A stretch of 14,328 bases of DNA from JAFGED01 sp964551295 (GTDB lineage Bacteria; Chloroflexota; Anaerolineae; B4-G1), in assembly GCA_964551295.1 (NCBI GenBank), contig CAZKDJ010000106.1, forward strand, positions 1 through 14,328. The letters are read 5' to 3'. Under the pieces are notes generated by a model. That model did not search any database and was not told where the DNA came from. It was given only the letters and a program-made list of their open reading frames with translations. Within the stretch, counting starts at the first letter, position 1. Each line of letters begins with the position of its first letter. Made by a program: the position numbers and the translations under genes. Positions 7,094 through 13,154 of the stretch are shown piece after piece.

Positions 7094-9139
7094 TCAAGGT
7101 GTCTCACCCTCTTCCTGAGCAAAGTAGTACTCCAGGATTTCGTACGCCACCGGCACCGCCATCTGAGAGCCCTCGCCGCCGTCGTACAAGAAGACGATGA
7201 CAGAAATCTCCGGATCCTCCACCGGGGCAAAGGCGGTGAACCACGCGTGCTCCGGCTGGGCGAACCCGACGCCACACTTGAGATCGTCGCAGAACTGGGC
7301 CGTGCCCGTCTTGCCGGCCACACGGATGCCCTCGACCTGTGCGCCGGTCGCCGTGCCGTAGGCCACTGCCCCCTCCATCCCCTGCTGCACCAGCGACCAG
7401 TTTGTCGGACTGATGGTCGACAACGTGCGAATGATCTCCGGCTCGAAAGCCTCGACGACGGTCCCTTCGTGATCGGTCACGTGATGGACGATCTGTGGGC
7501 GGTAGAGAATGCCGCGGTTGGCGACGACATTGACGGCGTTGAGCATCTGCAGCGGCGTCACCGCCAGAAACCCCTGCCCAATGGCATAGTTGTAGGTGTC
7601 ACCCGTCGACCAGGTCTCGCCGTATACACGCCGCTTCCACGCGGGGTAAGGCACGACCCCCTCAGCCTCACCCGTCAGCTCCACGCTGGTTTCCTGACCC
7701 AAGCCAAACAGGGCCGCATAGTTAGCAATGCCCGGATTCTCGTCCGACTCCAAGCTGCCGGGGCCCAAGCCTTCAAAGTCGTCCTTCGGATAGCCTCCCC
7801 CGACCTTGTAGAAGAAAATGTCGCACGAGTTGGCCAGCCCACCCACCACATCCAGCGAGCCGTGGCTGCCCTGCCGCCAGATCCAGCAATAGAACGTCTG
7901 GTCGCGGGCAGCGGGATCGCGCTCGGCATACCTGTGGGGCAAGACAATCGTCCCGGGGCAAGTGAGGCGGGTGTCAGCGTCAATCACTCCCTCCTGAAGC
8001 GCGCCTGTGGCCACCACGACCTTGAACGTCGAGCCGGGCGGCACCTGGTCCGAGATGGCGTGGTTGAGCAGCGGGCGATGGTCGTCTTCGTTCAACCGCT
8101 TCCAATCCGCCGTCGATATCCCTCGGGCGAACAAATTGTTGTCATACGTTGGCAAGCTGACTATGGCCAAAATTTCTCCCGTCTGCGGGCGCATCACGAT
8201 GGCCACCCCACGTGGCGAGCCGGCACGCGACATGCCACGCAGCAGCGCTTCCTGGGTCAACTGCTGCAGATCGAGATCAAGCGTCAAGTACACGTTACCG
8301 CCCGGCCTCGGCTCGGACTCGCGCTCGACCACCCGAATCTCCCGACCCTGCACGTCCTCCTCGACGAGCTGCTCCCCTTTCTGTCCCCGAAGCCACTCCT
8401 CATAGGTCGCTTCGACGCCAGCGACGCCGATGCGATCTGTATCCGGGTCGTACCCATGCGCCTTGTACTCCTCTTCCAGGCTACCGGGGATGGGCGACGT
8501 ATATCCCAGAATCTGCGACACCAGCGCGCCGAGAGGGTACTCGCGCCTCGAATCCAGTTCAACCTCTACACCCGGCAATGTCAAGCGCTCCGACGCGATC
8601 AACAGCGCCGTATCTCGCTCGACCCTCTTCTTGACCACCACCGGACGGTACAAGTACACATCTTTGATGCCCTGTGTCACGATCTCGCACACGCCGGGCT
8701 CCTCGTCTCCATTCGTGGTGTAGGGCATGCCGAGCAGTACGGCCAGGCGGATGAGGACGGCCTCGGCCTCGGCGCTGAACGTCACGTCCGTGATCGCTCC
8801 ATCCCCACCGATGGTGACGTCATAATCGGGCAGATATGCAGGCACGACGACGACCTTGAAGCTGGGTACATTGCGCACCAAGGGGATGCCATCGTGGGCA
8901 TAGATGATTCCCCTGGAAGCCAAAATGGTCTCAGGGCGCAGTCTCTGCTCATCTGCCGCCTTCCGGTAATCATCGCCCCTCACGAATTGTAGATGCCACA
9001 GCCGTCGACTAAAAGCACCGAAAATCAGCAGGATCAGAACGGCCAACACGATCACGCGAGGTGCTCTCCTGACCATCTCCCAGCGCGCCTGCCACTCGCT
9101 ATGGGCCGACTGCCGGGATAGCTCGGGCTTGATAATCAT
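7094..9139 (-). CDS. mrdA: Penicillin-binding protein 2, elongation transpeptidase
   Basis: Class B penicillin-binding protein (681 aa) that cross-links peptidoglycan during cell elongation as partner of RodA. A short cytoplasmic N-terminus is followed by one membrane anchor (about residues 28-44, VIVLAVLILLIFGAF). The PBP dimerisation/pedestal domain comes next (RGIIYAHDGIPLVRN at 76-90), then the transpeptidase domain. Active-site motifs are STFK at 370-373 (catalytic Ser370), SCD at 438-440 (the PBP2-type variant of SxN) and KTGT at 610-613. The ATG at 9139 overlaps the mreD stop by four bases (ATGA), showing coupling. Longer readings into mreD are not supported. Fourth gene of mreB-mreC-mreD-mrdA. 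Confidence 0.96.
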   Translation of the reverse strand: MIIKPELSRQSAHSEWQARWEMVRRAPRVIVLAVLILLIFGAFSRRLWHLQFVRGDDYRKAADEQRLRPETILASRGIIYAHDGIPLVRNVPSFKVVVVPAYLPDYDVTIGGDGAITDVTFSAEAEAVLIRLAVLLGMPYTTNGDEEPGVCEIVTQGIKDVYLYRPVVVKKRVERDTALLIASERLTLPGVEVELDSRREYPLGALVSQILGYTSPIPGSLEEEYKAHGYDPDTDRIGVAGVEATYEEWLRGQKGEQLVEEDVQGREIRVVERESEPRPGGNVYLTLDLDLQQLTQEALLRGMSRAGSPRGVAIVMRPQTGEILAIVSLPTYDNNLFARGISTADWKRLNEDDHRPLLNHAISDQVPPGSTFKVVVATGALQEGVIDADTRLTCPGTIVLPHRYAERDPAARDQTFYCWIWRQGSHGSLDVVGGLANSCDIFFYKVGGGYPKDDFEGLGPGSLESDENPGIANYAALFGLGQETSVELTGEAEGVVPYPAWKRRVYGETWSTGDTYNYAIGQGFLAVTPLQMLNAVNVVANRGILYRPQIVHHVTDHEGTVVEAFEPEIIRTLSTISPTNWSLVQQGMEGAVAYGTATGAQVEGIRVAGKTGTAQFCDDLKCGVGFAQPEHAWFTAFAPVEDPEISVIVFLYDGGEGSQMAVPVAYEILEYYFAQEEGETP

Positions 9140-9639
9140 CCTAGCGTCAATCCCTCCCGCCGGAGCCTGCGCCCCAGCCAAGTCATCGGCTGCCACACAA
9201 ACGGGGTCAGCACCATATTTAATATCACCGACGGCAGCGCCACCCGCAGCAGCGAGAAACTCCAATCCACCGTGTGTCCAGTCCAGGCCAGTACAATCAG
9301 CAGGATCAGGTGGTAAGCCAGGCCTCCGACCAATGCCAGTACCAACAAGCGCATCACAGGCGAGCCGATTCCCTGGCCCCAGGACTGCCCGGCCAGGAAT
9401 GTGACGACGACCAATGCCAACGCCGTCGCCCCCAGCGGCCCGCCAGAGCGCAGGTCGATGATCAGACCGCCGATAAACCCCCACACCAACCCCTCGTCCA
9501 CGCTGCGCGCGACGGCCCACGTCAACACGACCAGGAACATCAGATCGGGGCGCGCGCCCAACAGATCGACCCGCGACAGCAGGACGCTCTGAACCAGAGC
9601 GACGACTGTCAGGAGCGGAAGACCCACGTAGAGATTCAA
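9136..9639 (-). CDS. mreD: MreD, rod-shape membrane protein
   Basis: Small polytopic membrane protein (167 aa) of the elongation complex that links MreB and MreC with the wall synthases. It starts MNLYVGLPLLTVVALVQ and has about five hydrophobic segments, including GLVWGFIGGLIIDL, the usual MreD glycine-rich segment. The TTG at 9639 is chosen because a perfect GGAGG (9650-9646) lies 6 nt upstream, and because it begins 1 bp after the mreC stop. The nearby ATG at 9644 is in another frame and meets a stop after two codons. The end overlaps mrdA as ATGA. Sequence conservation in MreD is low, so the call rests on topology, size and position between mreC and PBP2. Confidence 0.92.
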   Translation of the reverse strand: MNLYVGLPLLTVVALVQSVLLSRVDLLGARPDLMFLVVLTWAVARSVDEGLVWGFIGGLIIDLRSGGPLGATALALVVVTFLAGQSWGQGIGSPVMRLLVLALVGGLAYHLILLIVLAWTGHTVDWSFSLLRVALPSVILNMVLTPFVWQPMTWLGRRLRREGLTLG

Positions 9640-9640
9640 C

Positions 9641-10579
9641 TCATTCCTCCAGGGATCCCTCGGGGGTCGGTTCCGGGGTAGCCTCGGGCGTCGCCTCGGA
9701 CGGCGGTGTCTCCTCATCGCGGGGAACCGGCTCAAACCCCGTAATCACGAGCACCAACTCCAGCCGATCGAGCTCTACCGCCGGCTGTACGACCGCCTCC
9801 TGGTGCAATTCGTAATCCATTCCCTCGACCGCCTTGACCTCTCCGACGACCAAGCCCTTGGGCATCACGCCCCCCAGGCCAGAGGTCAGCACGACGTCGC
9901 CGACCTCGATTTCCTCGCCCTGAGGGATGTATTTCATGCGCACCGTGCCATCCAACTGCCCCACCACCAGACCGGTCGCACGAGACGTTTGTAACAGAAC
10001 AGCAACGCTGCTGTCGCTATCGGTGATCAACTGCGCTTTAGATGTCCGCGGGCCGACCTCCGCAACACGTCCCACCAGGCCGGCCCCAGCGCCAACGACC
10101 GGGTCCCCTACCTCCACCCCGTGCTTTGCCCCCACGTTGATGGTGATGTAATGCAAATAGGGATTCGGATCGGCGCCGATTACCTCTCCGCAGGGAAACG
10201 CGTCACACGCCTCCCGGCCAATCACGTCGGCGCCCACGTAGGCCGAAATTGGATACTCGCTGACAAAGTTCAGCATGACCCGAAGCTGCTCCACCTCCGC
10301 CTTGTACTCTCTGAGGCGAATATTCCCGACCATCAGCGTGTCTGCCCGTGACTGCAACTCCTCGATTTGAGCACGCAGTTCGCGCGCCTCGCGCACTGAT
10401 TGGAACATGTTGCCCACATCCGCGGTCACGCCCGCGAACAGGCGCTGTAGCGGGTCAAGCACGTAGCCGAACACGCTCTCCACAGGCGAAAGATAGCCGG
10501 TCTCGCGGAGCACCAGGAGGAACAATCCAATGATGACTAACATCAAGGGAAGCCAGGGACGACGCGGGGACTGCTTCAT
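9641..10579 (-). CDS. mreC: MreC, rod-shape scaffold protein
   Basis: Bitopic membrane protein (312 aa) that forms periplasmic or extracytoplasmic filaments and activates the PBP2-RodA synthase. A single N-terminal membrane segment (about residues 9-24, WLPLMLVIIGLFLLVL) is followed by a coiled coil (about 60-105, with VREARELRAQIEELQSRAD). Two beta-barrel domains follow, with MreC-typical GVEVGDPVVGAGAGLVGRV and SGLGGVMPKGLVVGEV. The C-terminus is a low-complexity Pro/Glu/Thr tail (EATPEATPEPTPEG). The ATG at 10579 has only a weak ribosome binding site. The 97-bp gap to mreB contains an imperfect hairpin (10639-10661) and a possible internal promoter. Confidence 0.95.
   Translation of the reverse strand: MKQSPRRPWLPLMLVIIGLFLLVLRETGYLSPVESVFGYVLDPLQRLFAGVTADVGNMFQSVREARELRAQIEELQSRADTLMVGNIRLREYKAEVEQLRVMLNFVSEYPISAYVGADVIGREACDAFPCGEVIGADPNPYLHYITINVGAKHGVEVGDPVVGAGAGLVGRVAEVGPRTSKAQLITDSDSSVAVLLQTSRATGLVVGQLDGTVRMKYIPQGEEIEVGDVVLTSGLGGVMPKGLVVGEVKAVEGMDYELHQEAVVQPAVELDRLELVLVITGFEPVPRDEETPPSEATPEATPEPTPEGSLEE
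9646..9650 (-). promoter_or_regulatory. Ribosome binding site deciding the mreD TTG start
   Basis: GGAGG on the minus strand, inside the last codons of mreC, 6 nt before TTG 9639. It is the only near-perfect Shine-Dalgarno in reach and makes the non-ATG start convincing. An out-of-frame ATG lies between it and the TTG, partly overlapping the mreC stop (ATGAG). Confidence 0.75.
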
Positions 10580-10603
10580 GATTTCAACTCACTGACTGGA
10601 GCC

Positions 10604-10612
10604 ATTAGAGCA
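10604..10612 (-). promoter_or_regulatory. Possible internal promoter before mreC
   Basis: On the minus strand TGC-TCTAAT: five of six -10 bases with the TGn extension, about 25 bp before the mreC start. No convincing -35 is present at 16-18 nt. It resembles the other extended -10 sites in this window and would allow mreC-mreD-mrdA to be expressed apart from mreB. Confidence 0.3.
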
Positions 10613-10676
10613 GTTTACAACCAATCAAGTAGCATAGGGCCTTGTGCCCGCCACAAAAGGCTAAACGCACCTGGAG

Positions 10677-11747
10677 CTAGAAATCGGGGGATCTGGGACG
10701 TCGTTCGTCAGTGGAGGACAATACATCGCGAAGCGTGTCCAGCTCCTCCAAGACCTTGCCAGCGCCCCGGGCCACACACGTCATCGAGTCATCGGCCACG
10801 TAGGCGCGCATGTTCGTCTCCTCGCTAACCCGTTCGGCAAGGCCCTTCAACTGAGAACTTCCACCGGCCAGACAGATGCCCGTGTCCATCAGGTCGGCGA
10901 TCAATTCTGGCGGCGTATCGTCCAACGTGTCCTTGATCAGGTCAACGATGATACTGACGGATCCGCTCAACGCCTCACGAATTTCAACGCTGCTGACCTC
11001 GATGGCCTCGGGCAGGCCGGTGACCAAATTGCGACCGCGCAGCGTCATCGTCATCTCTTCGGGCAGCGGGTAAGCCGACCCAATGGCTATCTTGACCCGC
11101 TCGGCCATGCGCTCGCCGATGTACAGGTTGTACTTCTGGCGCGCATACTGGATGATGTCCTCGTCCATCTCGTCGCCGGCGATGCGCAGGGAACGGCTGA
11201 CGACGAAACCGCCCAGGCAAAAGACGCCTACCTCCGTCGTGCCGCCGCCGATATCGACGACCATGGCACCGCGCGCCTCGGTGACGGGCAATCCGGCCCC
11301 GATAGCCGCCGCCATCGGTTCCTCGATCAAGTAGGCCTCCCGCGCGCCGGCGGAGAGCGCCGCGTCCTTTACCGCACGCCTTTCCACCTCCGTCACACCG
11401 CTGGGGATGCCAACGACGACGCGCGGACGGGGAAAGGGGAGCAACAACTTGCTGTGTGCCTTTTTGATGAAATAGTCCAACATCGCCTCCGTCACCTCAA
11501 ACTCGGAGATGACGCCATCCCGCAAGGGGCGGATGGCGACGATGTTGGCCGGCGTGCGCCCCACCATCTCCTTGGCTTCAGCGCCGATGGCAAGGACTTT
11601 TCTGCTATCGCGTTCTATGGCTACCCAGGACGGCTCGTTGATGACGATACCCCTCCCGCGTACGTAGACAAGGGTGTTTGCCGTGCCTAGGTCAATGCCC
11701 ACATCCAGGGAAAAAAGCCCCAGAAAAGCATCAATAGGATTGAACAC
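10677..11747 (-). CDS. mreB: MreB, actin-like rod-shape protein
   Basis: Cytoplasmic actin homologue (356 aa) that polymerises on the membrane and orients lateral wall synthesis. The N-terminal amphipathic stretch (FNPIDAFLGLF) precedes the phosphate-1 motif DLGTANTL (19-26). The phosphate-2 motif DIGGGTTE is at 165-172, and the adenosine motif LAGGSSQLKGL lies in the last 60 residues. The GTG start at 11747 is supported by GGGGAGA 5-6 nt upstream. The C-terminal tail (STDERRPRSPDF) is a little longer than usual and polar. It heads mreB-mreC-mreD-mrdA and is divergent from scpA. Its predicted leader of about 170 nt contains a miniature transposon-like element and two hairpins, so expression may be affected at the RNA level. 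Confidence 0.97.
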   Translation of the reverse strand: MFNPIDAFLGLFSLDVGIDLGTANTLVYVRGRGIVINEPSWVAIERDSRKVLAIGAEAKEMVGRTPANIVAIRPLRDGVISEFEVTEAMLDYFIKKAHSKLLLPFPRPRVVVGIPSGVTEVERRAVKDAALSAGAREAYLIEEPMAAAIGAGLPVTEARGAMVVDIGGGTTEVGVFCLGGFVVSRSLRIAGDEMDEDIIQYARQKYNLYIGERMAERVKIAIGSAYPLPEEMTMTLRGRNLVTGLPEAIEVSSVEIREALSGSVSIIVDLIKDTLDDTPPELIADLMDTGICLAGGSSQLKGLAERVSEETNMRAYVADDSMTCVARGAGKVLEELDTLRDVLSSTDERRPRSPDF

Positions 11748-11762
11748 AAATGTCTCCCCACG

Positions 11763-11853
11763 GTATCATCTCAATAATCTGGGGGGCGGGGGGTGTGAGG
11801 GCGGCGTAGCCGCCCTCACACCCCCCATCTTCCCCTACTTATTGAGATGATAC
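11763..11853. mobile_element. Miniature inverted-repeat element with target duplication
   Basis: A 91-bp element bounded by perfect 15-bp terminal inverted repeats: GTATCATCTCAATAA (11763-11777) and its reverse complement (11839-11853). The 8-bp direct repeat TCCCCACG flanks it exactly (11755-11762 and 11854-11861), as expected for a target-site duplication. It has no coding capacity. The interior is almost entirely an 18-bp perfect palindrome. These are the properties of a MITE mobilised in trans. The terminal repeat was not matched to a named IS family. A caveat is that the target region is itself slightly repetitive (TGTCTCCC occurs on both sides). Confidence 0.7.
11788..11826. repeat. 18-bp perfect palindrome inside the miniature element
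   Basis: Left arm GGGGGGTGTGAGGGCGGC (11788-11805), loop GTA (11806-11808), right arm the exact reverse complement (11809-11826). The GC-rich stem would be very stable in RNA in either direction. No U-run follows in the mreB direction, so it does not look like a classical terminator. It lies about 40 nt upstream of the mreB start codon within the predicted leader. Confidence 0.85.
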
Positions 11854-11882
11854 TCCCCACGTGTCTCCCACTGCAAATGACC

Positions 11883-11910
11883 GCCCCGGGACCATGTCTA
11901 ACACCGGGGC
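11883..11910. other. Hairpin in the predicted mreB leader
   Basis: A 7-bp perfect inverted repeat GCCCCGG / CCGGGGC (11883-11889 and 11904-11910) with a 14-nt loop. It lies just downstream of the predicted mreB transcription start and upstream of the miniature element, so it was probably part of the leader before that insertion. Confidence 0.45.
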
Positions 11911-11927
11911 AGGCGAAATTATACCAC

Positions 11928-11955
11928 AAATCAGAATAGGGGGAAATGTTGGAAA
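11928..11955 (-). promoter_or_regulatory. Promoter for mreBCD-mrdA
   Basis: On the minus strand: TTTCCA (11955-11950, four of six -35 bases), a 16-nt spacer, then TATAAT (11933-11928) preceded by TGG, an extended -10. The predicted start near 11921 gives a leader of about 170 nt, of which about 100 nt are the miniature element plus one copy of its duplicated target. The -35 overlaps that of the scpA promoter. Confidence 0.6.
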
Positions 11956-11976
11956 GCCGCCCATTTGTGCTATAAT
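11949..11976 (+). promoter_or_regulatory. Promoter for scpA giving a nearly leaderless mRNA
   Basis: TTGGAA (11949-11954, four of six -35 bases), a 16-nt spacer, then TATAAT (11971-11976) preceded by TGC, a consensus extended -10. Transcription should begin near 11982-11984, only about 6-8 nt before the scpA ATG at 11990. No Shine-Dalgarno sequence is present between them. Confidence 0.65.
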
Positions 11977-11989
11977 TCGACGTGCACCT

Positions 11990-12766
11990 ATGTCTACCTA
12001 TCAGATTCAATTACCCGTCTTCGAAGGCCCTCTAGACCTGCTCCTCCACTTGGTCGAGCGAGAGGAGCTGGATATCACCACAATTGCATTGGCCCAGGTG
12101 ACCGACCAGTATCTGGCTTACCTGGCGGAACTCGAACGCCGCCGTGTGGGAGAGTTGGCCGAGTTTCTCGTCGTCGCGGCGAAACTGCTGCTGATCAAAT
12201 CGCGCGCGCTGCTTCCGCGTCCTCCGGCCCTTTCCCCGGAAGAGGAAGATGTAGGAGAGGATTTGGTGCGCCAGCTGCAAGCCTACAAGCGCTTCAAAGA
12301 GATCGCCAAACTGCTGCACAAACGGGAGCGGGACGGGCTGCACAGCTACGTGCGGGTCGCTCCCGTGCCACGTCTGGAGCCGCAAATCGACACAGGCAAC
12401 GTCTCGCTCAACGATCTGCTGATCTACGTGCAAGAGGCCCTGGACGCCCTGCCCGCCCCACCGGTCGGGGAGGTAGTCACGCCCGTTACGGTGACCGTCA
12501 GCGAGCAAATTACTCGAATCGAGGGCCAGTTGGTCCACCGGCGCCAGGTCCGATTCCGTGAGTTCCTCTCACAAGCCACCAGTCGCGTCGAGATCATCGT
12601 CACGCTGTGGGCAGTGCTCGAACTGGTCAAACAGAAACGCGCGCGTGTGCGCCAGGAAGATCTCTTTGGGGAGATCTTTATCGAGCAGGAGGCCGACTTT
12701 CAGTCGGACGACTTTCAGTCGAGCGAAGCCACCTCCGACGCGCCAGCCACCAGTCCAGCAGCATAG
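11990..12766 (+). CDS. scpA: ScpA, kleisin subunit of the SMC condensin complex
   Basis: Kleisin (258 aa) that bridges the SMC heads and, with ScpB, acts in chromosome condensation and segregation. The N-terminal FEGPLDLLLHLVE (11-23) is the family signature. LDITTIALAQVTDQYL and the ELAEFLVVAAKLLLIKSRALLP helix follow. The C-terminal winged-helix region (FREFLSQATSRVEIIVTLWAVLELVK) binds the SMC head. The start at ATG 11990 matches the beginning of family homology. An upstream in-frame ATG at 11861 would place the promoter and non-homologous sequence inside the protein and is rejected. The acidic tail FQSDDFQSSEAT comes from a 15-bp tandem repeat. scpB, often the next gene, is absent; the neighbour is a convergent gene overlapping by 89 bp. 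Confidence 0.95.
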   Translation: MSTYQIQLPVFEGPLDLLLHLVEREELDITTIALAQVTDQYLAYLAELERRRVGELAEFLVVAAKLLLIKSRALLPRPPALSPEEEDVGEDLVRQLQAYKRFKEIAKLLHKRERDGLHSYVRVAPVPRLEPQIDTGNVSLNDLLIYVQEALDALPAPPVGEVVTPVTVTVSEQITRIEGQLVHRRQVRFREFLSQATSRVEIIVTLWAVLELVKQKRARVRQEDLFGEIFIEQEADFQSDDFQSSEATSDAPATSPAA

Positions 12767-13154
12767 CGCCGCACACACCGGCCGTATCCACCCCTACGTC
12801 AAACAACCGGCCTTTACGTCCCGGCACAAACGTCTGGTGATACTCGTCGCTCGCCCCGTACAGTATCGCCAGCCCGGCGCTCACCAGGCGCAGAGTCGCG
12901 GCGGTAAAGCGTCCTCTCAACGCCCGGAGATATAGCCTTGCCAGTATGCCAAAAGCAAGGGCGTGCCCCGCTTTCTTGAGCAGCGTATCAAACCAAGGTT
13001 CAGGCGCGTGGGGCAAATCGTTCTGGGCGGACAGGAGAAAGATCAATCCCATCCAGGCCAGGGGTGGAAGCCAGTGCCAGAGGAAACGCTTGACCGCCCT
13101 CAATTTCTCCACCCGCTCAAATCTGGTACGACTTGCCCGCAGCCACGCGATCAT
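12678..13154 (-). CDS. VanZ-like membrane protein
   Basis: A 158-aa protein with about four hydrophobic segments and the VanZ-family signature: SAQNDLP (42-48) followed by DEYHQTFVPGR (103-113) and FDVGVDTAGVCGA. VanZ confers low-level teicoplanin resistance in the vanA cluster; the function of the many chromosomal relatives is not known, and resistance should not be assumed here. The ATG at 13154 is preceded by a GGGG-containing stretch and lies inside the end of the PHP gene (38-bp overlap). A GTG at 13112, just after the PHP stop, is an alternative start. The 3' end overlaps scpA by 89 bp, so about the last 29 residues (polar, ending STESRPTESRPPAR) are encoded antisense to the scpA tail. 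Confidence 0.87.
   Translation of the reverse strand: MIAWLRASRTRFERVEKLRAVKRFLWHWLPPLAWMGLIFLLSAQNDLPHAPEPWFDTLLKKAGHALAFGILARLYLRALRGRFTAATLRLVSAGLAILYGASDEYHQTFVPGRKGRLFDVGVDTAGVCGAMLLDWWLARRRWLRSTESRPTESRPPAR
12695..12724. repeat. 15-bp tandem repeat in the scpA/VanZ-gene overlap
   Basis: GACTTTCAGTCG occurs at 12695-12706 and again at 12710-12721, a 15-bp period that preserves reading frame. On the plus strand it encodes DFQSD-DFQSS at the ScpA C-terminus; on the minus strand it encodes TESRP-TESRP at the VanZ-like C-terminus. The unit therefore lengthens both protein tails at once. Confidence 0.8.

Noticed and set aside
7046..8992. Plus-strand open frame of 648 codons opposite mrdA
   Set aside because: It is fully antisense to PBP2, which has all its catalytic motifs; the predicted protein is arginine/histidine-rich and has no recognisable domain or ribosome binding site.
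9140..9520. N-terminal extension of PBP2 into mreD
   Set aside because: The additional residues are Gly/Arg/Ala-rich and out of frame with mreD; PBP2 homology and the ATGA coupling fix the start at 9139.
11861..11989. Upstream in-frame start for ScpA
   Set aside because: It would add 43 residues without family homology and place both divergent promoters inside the coding region.
12678..13154. Glycopeptide resistance determinant
   Set aside because: The protein is VanZ-like, but no van regulatory or ligase genes are nearby and chromosomal VanZ relatives are widespread without a known resistance role.
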